Shown here piece after piece: positions 14,750 through 22,760 of a stretch of 22,760 nt of DNA. The stretch covers positions 1 to 22,760 of the forward strand of contig CAUJFU010000062.1 in NCBI GenBank assembly GCA_963169055.1. The letters run 5' to 3'. Position 1 is the stretch's first letter, and the number at the start of each line of letters is the position of its first letter. Under the pieces are notes generated by a model. It was not told the origin of the DNA. It did no database searches and worked only from the letters and a program-made list of their open reading frames with translations. The stretch comes from Myxococcota bacterium. GTDB taxonomy: Bacteria; Myxococcota_C; UBA6777. Made by a program: the position numbers and the translations under genes.

Positions 14750-17269
14750 TCAAGAAACAGCAGGAGACGGTGTGGCACGACGCTTCTTTTCGGCCCTTTT
14801 TTCCGCCTTCTTGGCGGCTCGTTTTGCTTGAGCGTCTTTCCAGCGAACCCAAAAAGCCGGTGGCAATACGCGCCAACGATCAAACAGATGCAAGCACCAA
14901 GAAACAGGGTCCAAAAAGCCGAAGACTTGGCGATACCAAGCAAAGGTCTTGGAGATCTGGACCTGACAAGCCAACAGATCGTGGGCGTTGACCTTGGGCG
15001 GAAGCCGTGACCCCAAGCGCAAAGCAGAAAGCTGCTCAACAATCGGTCGCAACGCAGGAATCGTCTGTTCAAAACGATCCGCAAACACTTCGAGCGATTC
15101 ACCCACAGGACGCCGCATCCCCAACTCACAAAACCGATCTTCAAGCGACATCAAAAACCAGCGCAGCCGACGCTCTCCGCCCGCGATCGCAAACCAAAAG
15201 GCCGCACGCCGCCCAAACTTCAAGGCGTACAAACCCAAGATCAACGCCCACAAGAAAGGGAACAGATTGACCCGCAACGGTTCTCGACGCCGCAAGATCG
15301 GATCGATATCCTGTTTGGGATTTTTGATCTGCCCGATCTTCGGGGGAGGTGGAGGTGTGTTGCGCGAAAGCTTTGCAAGGGTTTGGCGAAGCTGTGGATC
15401 GGGCGGTGGTTGGCGCTGTTCGCGCAACGCTTGGGGCGAAGGATCCATGGGAACCCAACCGATCCCCTCAAAGTAAAGCTCCGGCCATGCGTGGGCCTCA
15501 TTGTCCCGAATCAACAAGCTCGAAGTCGAGCCTCGGTTGTCGTCGGGCGTTGCGTAGCCTTCGCCGATGCGGGCGGGAATCCCCGCAAGTCGCATCAAAA
15601 ACACCGAAGAATGGGACAGATGCACACAGTACCCGATGCGACTGCGAAACAAAAAGTGACGCACAGGATCTTGCTTGGCTGTAAGCTCTTCGTAACGCGG
15701 ATCAGGAAAAGAAACCTTCTTTGCGCTGGGATGATTGCGCAGGAAATCCACCCACGGATTGCCTTTTTCGATCCGCTCACGATGTTTGTCCCACAGCCCC
15801 TTGATCCGCTCTTGCGAAGGCGGGCGCAGCGAATACAACGTGTGCTTGTCCAGCCACATCTTGATCAAAAAAGCCTTAGCCGTCAGGTTGTTGGCATGTT
15901 TTCCAGAAAGCGGACTCAATATCTCCGCAAGCAGATCTTTGTAGGACTGATCTTGCGGTCCAGCCGTGTAATGCTGCCACAGATCCTTGCTCCAACGCGG
16001 ATCACCCACCTTGAGCGTCAACGCATACTCCCCATCATAGGCCATCGAATCCACTTCATAAGCACGCACAAACACCCGTGGATTGGGGTTTGCGATCCCT
16101 TGAAAACTGGTGGGGTCCAACAAGCCGAAGGGATGGGTATGTTCGCGCAACAGCGATACCCGCGTCCGTACACGCTTGCGGTCTCCTTGAAGCTGCGGAA
16201 GCGGCTTGCCATCTTTCGCCTGCTGCGAGCTTCCACGAGCTGCATAAAGATGCTCCATCACCCCTTCGTCCGGGAAAAAAGACATCGTATCGTTGTGGAT
16301 CTCTTTGTGCGAACCTTTCTCCATCCGCAAGCCGTTGTAAAAACTCAACGCCTTCTGGCGGAAGTACAGGACTTTGCGTTTGGGACGGTAATCATCCCGA
16401 AACACCACCACCGCCACAGGCTCAGGCTGCGGCTGTTGCTGGTTTTGTGGTGGAGGCGGATCGAACGGCATCTCGTCTTGCTGTTTTTTACGCTGTTGTT
16501 CTTGTTCCTTCTTCTTGCCTTGCTTATCGTCGCCTTTGCCTTGCAACCGATTCACAAACTTGTCCAGCTTCGCCGCTCCCACCCCCGATAAGAACCACAG
16601 CACCGACGAGATCAAGAACAACACCAACACCGCAACCCCCACGATCTGCCGGCGTTGTCGCACCCGAATCAATCCCAGCACCATCAAGATCGCAGCCCCC
16701 ACCCCGATCAACAACAGATACAAGATCGGATCTTCGCCACGTTCCAAAGCCCAGTCCACAAGGTATTGTGGACGATGGATGCTGTTGTCGCGGTGTGAAG
16801 CAAACAACGAAGCTGCCCCAAACAACGGCAACATCAACTCGACACTCACCCACGCTGGAGAACGCACCGCCAAAGCACGCAATCCGCCAAGCAGCGCGAG
16901 CGTTCCTCCCCCCCACCAACAAATATCCGCCGCACGCAAGGCCATCCCACCCCCCAACAGCTCCACCAACCACGACCACGCACCGAACGCAAACGAAAGC
17001 CCCGCGCACACCAACCCGCCTACAACGATCCACGCATACAACATCCATGTACGCAACCTCGTGCGCGCCAACCATTCCCCCGCATACACCCCTGCAATCG
17101 CCCCCAACACCCCTGCGATCACCCCCACGCCCGTGGTGAGGCCCCATCCAAACGCAAGCATCGACAACGCCATCAACAACGCCCGCAACGTCACGCCAAA
17201 ACGCCGCAAAAGACTTTGTCCGTCTTCTTTGCTGACTTCTTCGATCCGTACGGCTTGTTCGATCTGCAT
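14750..17269 (-). CDS. Membrane transglutaminase-like protein (TgpA type)
   Basis: The 839-residue protein has about six to seven hydrophobic segments in the first 250 residues (such as AILMVLGLIRV and AVLVLFLISSVLWFLSG). A Lys/Gln/Pro-rich linker follows, then a soluble transglutaminase-core domain and one more membrane helix near 680 (LFPFLWALILGLYAL), ending in a Lys/Arg/Ala-rich tail. The catalytic triad is intact: Cys548 (IGYCVHLSHSS), His593 (NEAHAWPEL) and Asp609 (WVPMDPSP). This is the TgpA/DUF3488 layout, seen with MoxR and DUF58 partners. The substrate is unknown; protease-like or crosslinking activity on envelope proteins is possible. The ATG at 17269 has AGAGAGG upstream. The gene follows DUF58 after a 230-nt gap rich in inverted repeats, so it may have its own regulation. 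Confidence 0.87.
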   Translation of the reverse strand: MQIEQAVRIEEVSKEDGQSLLRRFGVTLRALLMALSMLAFGWGLTTGVGVIAGVLGAIAGVYAGEWLARTRLRTWMLYAWIVVGGLVCAGLSFAFGAWSWLVELLGGGMALRAADICWWGGGTLALLGGLRALAVRSPAWVSVELMLPLFGAASLFASHRDNSIHRPQYLVDWALERGEDPILYLLLIGVGAAILMVLGLIRVRQRRQIVGVAVLVLFLISSVLWFLSGVGAAKLDKFVNRLQGKGDDKQGKKKEQEQQRKKQQDEMPFDPPPPQNQQQPQPEPVAVVVFRDDYRPKRKVLYFRQKALSFYNGLRMEKGSHKEIHNDTMSFFPDEGVMEHLYAARGSSQQAKDGKPLPQLQGDRKRVRTRVSLLREHTHPFGLLDPTSFQGIANPNPRVFVRAYEVDSMAYDGEYALTLKVGDPRWSKDLWQHYTAGPQDQSYKDLLAEILSPLSGKHANNLTAKAFLIKMWLDKHTLYSLRPPSQERIKGLWDKHRERIEKGNPWVDFLRNHPSAKKVSFPDPRYEELTAKQDPVRHFLFRSRIGYCVHLSHSSVFLMRLAGIPARIGEGYATPDDNRGSTSSLLIRDNEAHAWPELYFEGIGWVPMDPSPQALREQRQPPPDPQLRQTLAKLSRNTPPPPPKIGQIKNPKQDIDPILRRREPLRVNLFPFLWALILGLYALKFGRRAAFWFAIAGGERRLRWFLMSLEDRFCELGMRRPVGESLEVFADRFEQTIPALRPIVEQLSALRLGSRLPPKVNAHDLLACQVQISKTFAWYRQVFGFLDPVSWCLHLFDRWRVLPPAFWVRWKDAQAKRAAKKAEKRAEKKRRATPSPAVS

Positions 17270-17499
17270 CTCTTCGATCCTCTCTCTTTATCTTTCCATC
17301 GCGAACAGGATAGGACTTACCAGCAGACAAAAAACCCCGTGTTCGCGCCACTTCAAGCGGCAGAGTTGTTGGTTTGAAAAGCGTCTATCCGCCCCGCCCC
17401 TCTCGGGGTCAAGGGAGCCGCGCTAAGGGTGCGGGGCGTGAGGTGGAACCCCACTTCACCAAAGCCCCCTGCGAGCATCCTGTCCATGGCAAAAGGCGG
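17270..17499 (-). promoter_or_regulatory. Structured gap between DUF58 and transglutaminase genes
   Basis: No gene is seen in these 230 nt, but three inverted repeats are. CGCGAACA (17300-17307) and TGTTCGCG (17340-17347) are perfect 8-bp arms 32 nt apart. GCCCCGC (17391-17397) and GCGGGGC (17431-17437) are perfect 7-bp arms. GTGAGGTGG (17438-17446) and CCACTTCAC (17451-17459) pair with one mismatch around a 4-nt loop. A run of six T lies on the minus strand between the arms of the first, not after a stem. A clear promoter pair was not found. Confidence 0.55.
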
Positions 17500-18867
17500 T
17501 TATCCAGACCAAGACAGACTTTCGCCGAGGTTGCGTGCATCGTAGCGGCTGCGTTGGGGTCGTGCGGCAAAACGCAGCTCCATCCCATGTTGGCCGATCT
17601 GCCGCAGTTCTTCGAGAAGAGAGGGTTGCGGTGGCTCTTCTTCTCCTTTTGGTAACAAAAAGAAACGCCACCAACGCGGCTCGCTTGCGGGGGGCGCGCT
17701 TGTGTCCAAGACAACCTCCTCATCCAATTCTCGATTGTCCGCAACGATCAAACTGCACCGCGCAGGATGGCGCTTCAATGTCTCTCGAACCTGCGGCAAC
17801 CAACGCCAGACACTCGCCGACGCAAACAACAACAACTGGTGGCGCTCTGGATCGAATTGCACAGACTCCAGAAAGCCCTCTAGCCCCCGACCCTGCGCTT
17901 CCATCGCCGTCCCCGAACGCGCCAAGATCTCACGACCTGTCGCCAAATCTTCTTTCGCGATCAAAGAACTCCCATCCGCGCCCAAAGACCACCCGTGTCC
18001 AAGCGCGCCACTTTCCATCGACCAACGTGCGATCTCCGAAGCATATTCATCAAACGAATCGCAGATCAGATAGGCCAGTAATTTGAGATCGTAGTCTCTC
18101 GAAGGCTCTTGTATCCGCACGATCAGTTGTTGCGAACGTGCAAATAGCTTCCAATGGATGTGGCGTATCGGATCGCCCGGCATATACGCCCGTGTGTCTA
18201 CAAGATCCCCGTGACGTGGGCTGCTTGGAACATAATGGCCTTCACCATCCGACATCGAACGCAAGGGGGTGGTCAAAAAGCTCGATACGCGGGGGAGAAC
18301 TTGTACCGATCGTTGTTCTTCCCGCTCCCACCGCACTTCTGACAAACTAAAAAAATCGCGCACCACAAATGCCCGAACGATCCGCTCTGCCGACCACCGC
18401 CGCTGAAAACGAACAAACTCTTCCATTCCCCGAAAGTGCGTCTCTAACGTCACTTCGGCCTTCGGTTCTAACCAGATCACCCGAAAATCCACAAATGGCA
18501 TCTGCCACGCAGGCAACCGTAGCCCCGTTTCTACCGCCTCTCCAACCACACCATGCAACGGAGTTGCCACTGTGGGCGTTGCAGACAGCGCACGCATCCG
18601 CCATCCCACCCACAGCGCCGTCCCCACCACCAGCACCACCCCCAACACCACCAAACAAAGCGCAATCGCCCCAAGCACCAGCAAGATCCAATCTTTTTGG
18701 CGCAGGCCATACCCCCACAAAAACAACACACCGAACACGGCCATCCCGATCCCTCGGCGGCTGAGTGGAAAAAGCAACCACGCACGGCGCAAGAAACGAC
18801 CGATCTTTCGCCAGAATCCACGTTTCTCTTGTGTACCCACCTCTTGAGGCTGCAATTCGATCCCCAC
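17500..18867 (-). CDS. DUF58 (von Willebrand-like) membrane-anchored protein
   Basis: DUF58 proteins work with MoxR ATPases; their VWA-like fold is thought to be a target of MoxR remodelling. The 455-residue product has two close membrane helices (about 40-88), a beta-rich region, then the family signature YMPGDPIRHIHWKLFAR at 228-244, close to the usual Y-x-P-G-D-x-x-R-x-I-x-W-K-x-x-A-R. The C-terminal half would hold the VWA-like fold (LLAYLICDSFDEY, QLLLFASAS). The start is GTG at 18867, because AAGGAG lies 7 nt before it. A longer frame to 19014 would overlap moxR and lacks support. It begins 52 nt after the moxR stop. Exact function in this organism is unknown. Confidence 0.88.
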   Translation of the reverse strand: MGIELQPQEVGTQEKRGFWRKIGRFLRRAWLLFPLSRRGIGMAVFGVLFLWGYGLRQKDWILLVLGAIALCLVVLGVVLVVGTALWVGWRMRALSATPTVATPLHGVVGEAVETGLRLPAWQMPFVDFRVIWLEPKAEVTLETHFRGMEEFVRFQRRWSAERIVRAFVVRDFFSLSEVRWEREEQRSVQVLPRVSSFLTTPLRSMSDGEGHYVPSSPRHGDLVDTRAYMPGDPIRHIHWKLFARSQQLIVRIQEPSRDYDLKLLAYLICDSFDEYASEIARWSMESGALGHGWSLGADGSSLIAKEDLATGREILARSGTAMEAQGRGLEGFLESVQFDPERHQLLLFASASVWRWLPQVRETLKRHPARCSLIVADNRELDEEVVLDTSAPPASEPRWWRFFLLPKGEEEPPQPSLLEELRQIGQHGMELRFAARPQRSRYDARNLGESLSWSG

Positions 18868-18919
18868 GCGTGATCTCCTTTTCGTTGTGGTAGCAATGGT
18901 GTCGATGGGATGGGATGGA

Positions 18920-20017
18920 TCAGCGTTGAGGAGATCGCGGTGGCGCGTTCGAGGCACCGCCACCGCTGCGCAGACTTTGCACCAACCGCTCCAACGGAGC
19001 GCGGGATGCTTCACGGAACAACACTTCTGCGTTTGGACTACCGGGCGCTCGCTCCATCCGATGGCAAAACAGATACGGCCCTAACTTTTGCACATCTTCA
19101 GGACTCACATAATCCCGACCGTGGATCGCTGCTCGGGCTTGTAAGGCTGGCAACGCCAACACCAAACTCCGCGTCGATATCCCCTGCAACACCCGACGAT
19201 CGCGGCGGATCTCTTGGGCGAGATCCACCAAAGCTTCGCGGATTGGCATCGAGACCTGCACACCACGTGCGATCGCTTTGCGGCAAGACAAGATATCCTC
19301 ACGCGAAACAGGGTCCAAAGTCGGACGTGCGATCCGCGCATTTTTCAGTTGCAAGGCCAACACTTCCATCTCGGACTCTCGGTCGATGTAGTTCATCGGG
19401 ATCTTGAACAAGAAACGGTCTAGCTGTGGTGTCGGCAATGGATAAGTTCCCGTCACATCCAGCGGGTTTTGTGTGGCGATCACAAAAAACAAGTCATCCA
19501 ACGGGTACAAACGCCCATCCGCCGTCACTTGTTTCTCACCCATCGCTTCCAACATCGCGGCTTGGACTTTGGGCGGAGTTCGGTTGATCTCGTCTGCAAG
19601 CAAAAGGTGCGTAAACACAGGTCCCGGATTAAACGAAAAAGTTCCTGTTTGCGGTTGAAATACCGAAACACCCGTAATATCCGAAGGCAATAGATCTGGC
19701 GTAAACTGAATCCGCCGAAACGTCGGAAACTCCGTCTTTTCGCTATGGATCGAACGCCCCAACGCTTTCGCCAAAGTCGTCTTTCCACTGCCGGGATAAT
19801 CCTCTAACAGCACATGGCCATCCGCCAACAACGCCAACAACACCAACTCGATGACGTCATCGCGCCCCAAGATCGCCTGACGAAGATGCGCCCCGATCCC
19901 GCCAAATACCCGCCGCGTCAACTCCAACATCAAACGCAATTCTTCGGCACTTGCTTGTCCTGTGGATTCGCTTTGACCCCACGAAAACGACGCGCCGCTT
20001 GCGTAGCCCATCTCCAT
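18920..20017 (-). CDS. MoxR-family AAA+ ATPase
   Basis: MoxR ATPases act as chaperone-like remodelling enzymes for partner proteins, often in envelope or stress functions. In 365 residues the motifs are clear: Walker A DYPGSGKTT (73-81), Walker B LLLADEINRT (138-147, Asp142 and Glu143), sensor 1 ATQNPLD (181-187) and the MoxR-typical QVTADGRLYPL region. The ATG at 20017 has AAAGG about 9 nt upstream. A second ATG two codons later (20011) has GGAG only just in front and is possible. A predicted promoter lies about 106 nt upstream. The first 20 residues are Ser/Gly-rich and not part of the domain. It is the first gene of the cluster with DUF58, transglutaminase and TPR genes. Confidence 0.93.
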   Translation of the reverse strand: MEMGYASGASFSWGQSESTGQASAEELRLMLELTRRVFGGIGAHLRQAILGRDDVIELVLLALLADGHVLLEDYPGSGKTTLAKALGRSIHSEKTEFPTFRRIQFTPDLLPSDITGVSVFQPQTGTFSFNPGPVFTHLLLADEINRTPPKVQAAMLEAMGEKQVTADGRLYPLDDLFFVIATQNPLDVTGTYPLPTPQLDRFLFKIPMNYIDRESEMEVLALQLKNARIARPTLDPVSREDILSCRKAIARGVQVSMPIREALVDLAQEIRRDRRVLQGISTRSLVLALPALQARAAIHGRDYVSPEDVQKLGPYLFCHRMERAPGSPNAEVLFREASRAPLERLVQSLRSGGGASNAPPRSPQR

Positions 20018-20313
20018 GCTCTGCGCCTTTCTTCTTTCGAAGCCTCTTGTGTTCGAGCGTATCGTGCCGAGTGGCTCGATTTAACCATCACCCCCGCACA
20101 ACGCTCCGCCTTCATCCCGCCCAATATCGCCTTCTCTTCCCACCTCGTCAACTCTGCTCCACCAAAACACCGCCCCCATCTCCTCGACTTCAACAAAAGA
20201 ACGTCCCCTCACCTCGCGATATCGGCCTCCCTCCATGACAACATCCTCTCGCCTGCTCGCGTCGTAGAGATCGGCGCGTGGCCGTAGCATTCTCCACAAT
20301 CCACAATCCACGA
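20018..20313 (-). other. Noncoding gap between HD-GYP gene and moxR
   Basis: The gap holds a promoter candidate and one copy of a 33-nt duplication, both listed. A 78-codon minus-strand frame (20317-20081, GTG start in a GTGA overlap with the HD-GYP stop) is open here. Its product is rich in Gly, Arg and Glu without any recognisable domain. It uses the duplicated segment in a different frame, and the promoter lies inside it, so I do not call it a gene. Confidence 0.6.
20123..20151 (-). promoter_or_regulatory. Predicted promoter of the moxR operon
   Basis: On the minus strand TTGACG (20151-20146, 5 of 6) and GATATT (20128-20123, 4 of 6) are exactly 17 nt apart. They lie about 106 nt before the moxR ATG, leaving a leader of about 100 nt. 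Confidence 0.5.
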
Positions 20314-20350
20314 TCACGTCGCAGAGGTCGGCGCGTGGCCGTGGCGTTCT
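20261..20350. repeat. Direct duplication of the HD-GYP gene 3' end
   Basis: A 33-nt segment at 20318-20350, which encodes the last residues and most of the stop region of the HD-GYP gene, recurs at 20261-20293 with 4 mismatches. Between them lies a short tract with 7-nt repeats (CCACAAT twice, then CCACGAT). The downstream copy is outside any convincing gene. Confidence 0.85.
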
Positions 20351-22536
20351 TTCAGATCCACAAAAAGCTGCTCACACCGCAAGAACGCATCCACCACCAC
20401 AGGATCAAAGTGTTTTGCGTACTCGCGCAGCAACATCCCCTTGGCCTCTTCGTGCGTAAAAGCACGCGGACGGTACACACGCACCGAAGTCACGGCATCA
20501 TAAACATCTGCAACCGTCACAATCCGCGCTGCAAGCGGGATATCGTCACCACGCAAACCTTGAGGATACCCTTTTCCATCGAAACGCTCGTGGTGGCACA
20601 AGGCGATCAATTGCGCCATCTTCAAAAAGTCCACACCTTCGAGAACTTCCGCACCGATGGTCGTGTGCGTCTTCATAATCTCGTACTCTTCCTCCGACAA
20701 ACGCCCCGCCTTCAACAAAATATGATCTTCGATCCCTACTTTTCCGATATCATGCAACGGACTCGAATCGAAGATCTCCCGAATAAACAAGTCATCCACT
20801 TGTTTTTGATAAGGCGAATACGGAGCCGCCAGATCTTCCGCAAGCACCCGACTATAATGGCTAATCCGCCGAAGGTGCGCCCCCGTCTCATCGTCCCGTT
20901 TTTCCGCAAGCTGAGCCAGTTTTGACATCGCCACAAGCTGCGTTCGTTGCCGATCCAAAAACTCTCGAACGATCGTAATTTGAAATCCCAACGTCACCGA
21001 ATAAGACATCAAGATCGCCGCATCCGTCCGTTGCACAGGACGGCCATAATTAAACAACACCAAACGACCGATGCTCCCCGTCATCGCATGCAGCGGGCAA
21101 CACACGAAGTTGGCAATATGCCCCCCCAAGATCCGCAATAGCTCTTGGGGAGGATGTGGAAGCTGCGAAAGATGCAAGTCCGAAGGCAGCCCGCTCTGAT
21201 TAAAGATCACACCCCCCGAACGTGCCGGAAACAGCATGGAAAGCTCTGGACCCGGAATCAACGGAGCCATCACCACCACACGCTGCATCGCATCACGACC
21301 AAAAACCGTCACACGCAGCCGCGTCCCTTCTTCCCGCAGCACCAACGCATACGGTGGCAATCGATCCCCTGCACGCCGCGACAACATCCGATCCAACGTC
21401 CGACGAAACAACTCTAACTCACGCGGTTCTTCCATCCGAAAATCTAACAATAGCTGCTCATTAAACTGCGCAATCTCGATGTGCTGTTGAAAAGATTCCC
21501 GTAGTTCGGCTTCTGCCAAACGTGCGCCCAACATATAACCCACTTTTTGCGCGATCAGCGCCAGAAGATCCTTTTCCAATCCCTGCAAGGTCTCAGGGTT
21601 CAAAAAGTACATCCCCAACACGCCCAAAAATTGTTGGTGGCTGTCACGGATCGGCTGCCCCCAAAACGTCACATCCCGCATCATCAACTCGGGATAATGG
21701 CGTGCGACTTCTTCTGCGTCGATCGTCACCACACGCTGCTTTTGTTGCACCTGCATTTCAGGCTCGTTTGCCCCCCATTCAAGGGCTTTGTAGCCTGCTG
21801 CCGCACTCAAACGCAGACCCGAGGAAAACACGCTGATCCGCAAAGCTTCCACACCCAAGATCTTGCGCAAACGCTGACACAACGTGTTCAAAAACCCCTC
21901 AGTATCTGTGTTTGGAACGATGCTCACGTCATAAAGCTCGGATATCACCCGATTTTGATATTCAAGCTGGCGGTTTCGCGTGTGCAACTCTTGCGCAAGA
22001 CGCTTGTTTTGAACGCGCAAACGGCTCTGCTCTGCCACCCGATCCAATGTCAACGAAAGGTCCGACATCGTAGATGTCTTCAATAAATAGCCAGAAGCTC
22101 CCCATCTGACCGCCTCGATCGCACGTTCCTCTGTCGAATAGCCTGTCAAGATCACCACCGCTTGATCGCTGTCGCGTGCGCGGATCTTTTGCAACAACGA
22201 CAACCCATCCACCTCGGGCATCAACAGATCACTCACCACCACATCACACCACGCCTCATCCAACCATTCCAACGCTTCCAACGCGCTTTGTGCAACATGG
22301 ACCTCCCACCCCTTGCGCCGCAAATAACGCCCCCAAGGCTCCATCACATCGCGATCATCATCCACCAACAACACGCGATAAGGCCCCTCATACATCGCAC
22401 GATGCTCAACCGCCATCAATCGGCCCGCTCCCGCCACAGCCGACAACTCGCCGCTCGACGGCAAAACTTCCAAAGCGATCGACTCCACGCTCTTGTCGTT
22501 CAACCTATCTTCTTCCATCCGCGATGTCTTCGGCAT
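20314..22536 (-). CDS. Response regulator: REC, two GAF-like domains, HD-GYP
   Basis: HD-GYP domains hydrolyse cyclic di-GMP; a receiver domain in front lets a histidine kinase control this. The 740-residue protein has about 50 unstructured residues, then REC (about 54-170) with acidic DDD at 59-61, phospho-acceptor Asp103 (VVVSDLLMPEVDG), Thr131 and Lys153. A helical linker leads to one GAF-like domain (about 200-345) and a second (about 360-525). The HD-GYP domain follows, with His595-Asp596 (SPLHDIGKVGI) and HHERFDGKGYPQGL at 648-661. Catalytic residues are complete, so it should be active. I choose the ATG at 22536 because GGGGAG has a 5-nt spacer; GTG at 22542 overlaps that site. No kinase or diguanylate cyclase lies in the window. 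The right-hand neighbour is beyond the edge. Confidence 0.93.
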   Translation of the reverse strand: MPKTSRMEEDRLNDKSVESIALEVLPSSGELSAVAGAGRLMAVEHRAMYEGPYRVLLVDDDRDVMEPWGRYLRRKGWEVHVAQSALEALEWLDEAWCDVVVSDLLMPEVDGLSLLQKIRARDSDQAVVILTGYSTEERAIEAVRWGASGYLLKTSTMSDLSLTLDRVAEQSRLRVQNKRLAQELHTRNRQLEYQNRVISELYDVSIVPNTDTEGFLNTLCQRLRKILGVEALRISVFSSGLRLSAAAGYKALEWGANEPEMQVQQKQRVVTIDAEEVARHYPELMMRDVTFWGQPIRDSHQQFLGVLGMYFLNPETLQGLEKDLLALIAQKVGYMLGARLAEAELRESFQQHIEIAQFNEQLLLDFRMEEPRELELFRRTLDRMLSRRAGDRLPPYALVLREEGTRLRVTVFGRDAMQRVVVMAPLIPGPELSMLFPARSGGVIFNQSGLPSDLHLSQLPHPPQELLRILGGHIANFVCCPLHAMTGSIGRLVLFNYGRPVQRTDAAILMSYSVTLGFQITIVREFLDRQRTQLVAMSKLAQLAEKRDDETGAHLRRISHYSRVLAEDLAAPYSPYQKQVDDLFIREIFDSSPLHDIGKVGIEDHILLKAGRLSEEEYEIMKTHTTIGAEVLEGVDFLKMAQLIALCHHERFDGKGYPQGLRGDDIPLAARIVTVADVYDAVTSVRVYRPRAFTHEEAKGMLLREYAKHFDPVVVDAFLRCEQLFVDLKERHGHAPTSAT

Positions 22537-22760
22537 CGTCACTCCCCATCACTCGTTTGCAAAAGCCGCTTTTTCGATCCAATAGGCGCTACACATTCGA
22601 TAAGTTTTGTGGGGCATTGCCCCATAGGCGTTAGGTTAAGCCATGGTTGGCCTCCACCCCTAACACTCGGACACATCGTCTGTAAAGCCCATCCAGCGGG
22701 GGGTCTCTGGCATGGGCAGATTTCGTATCACCCGACGGGCATCGGGTGAAGAAAAGAGAC
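22537..22760 (-). promoter_or_regulatory. Upstream region of HD-GYP gene with palindromes
   Basis: No gene is seen. TGGGGCA (22610-22616) and TGCCCCA (22618-22624) form a perfect 7-bp palindrome around one T. ATAGGCGCTA (22582-22591) and ATAGGCGTTA (22624-22633) are direct repeats 42 nt apart, about four helical turns. TCACCCGA (22728-22735) and TCGGGTGA (22742-22749) are perfect 8-bp arms with a 6-nt loop, and could end a gene lying beyond the right edge, though no T-run follows on either strand. I could not find a convincing -35/-10 pair. Confidence 0.5.

Noticed and set aside
15383-16591. 402-codon plus-strand frame
   Set aside because: It lies fully opposite the transglutaminase, whose triad and membrane segments prove the minus frame. 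The plus product is Arg/His/Leu-rich without a domain.
16078-17139. 353-codon plus-strand frame rich in Pro, Thr and Arg
   Set aside because: Composition is that of an antisense frame of hydrophobic membrane segments. No start signal or domain.
20081-20317. 78-codon minus-strand frame after the HD-GYP gene, GTGA overlap
   Set aside because: No domain, biased Gly/Glu/Arg composition, contains the moxR promoter and reads the duplicated segment out of frame. It might still be expressed, but support is too weak.
22728-22749. Intrinsic terminator at the right edge
   Set aside because: The 8-bp stem is perfect, but no T-run follows it on either strand within the window.

Overview
This window looks like chromosomal core genome of a Gram-negative bacterium with roughly balanced GC. 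It encodes a periplasmic-type TPR/LIV-binding-like lipoprotein of LpoA design, a CcmD-family protein, a MoxR-DUF58-transglutaminase cluster, the linked set holB-ricT-tatD and long low-complexity tails on housekeeping proteins. This mix fits a myxobacterial or other deltaproteobacterial-type lineage. That placement is inference from gene content only. Almost all coding is on the minus strand. One gene is on the plus strand. I saw no insertion sequence, prophage, CRISPR array, rRNA or tRNA.

Right block, read right to left on the minus strand (22536 to 8045): a REC-GAF-GAF-HD-GYP regulator; a noncoding gap holding a probable promoter; then moxR, a DUF58 protein, a membrane transglutaminase with an intact Cys-His-Asp triad, an exported TPR protein, holB (DNA polymerase III delta prime), ricT (PSP1 family, with about 600 extra low-complexity residues) and tatD. 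From the transglutaminase to tatD the genes are 14 nt or less apart or overlap by 4 nt (TTGA, ATGA). A stress or envelope cluster is thus physically coupled to replication and RNA-maturation genes.

Middle (7255 to 8036): a small CcmD-like membrane protein on the plus strand, convergent with tatD and divergent from grpE. The 374-nt divergent region carries good sigma-70-like promoters in both directions. It also carries a nested palindrome touching the grpE -35 box and a strong hairpin in the grpE leader.

Left block (7254 to 1, minus strand): grpE, dnaK, dnaJ, an LpoA-like lipoprotein and a zinc-ribbon protein cut by the window edge. The first three form the Hsp70 chaperone machine. The last two lie 10 and 11 nt behind, so they are probably co-transcribed. 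A hairpin plus T-run sits between dnaK and dnaJ, followed by a possible 27-codon ORF that overlaps the dnaJ start.

No clearly new multi-gene defence or mobile system is visible. The most unusual points are the repeat-built tail of RicT, the regulatory palindromes at grpE, the dnaK-dnaJ attenuator/small-ORF arrangement and a duplicated 3' end of the HD-GYP gene.
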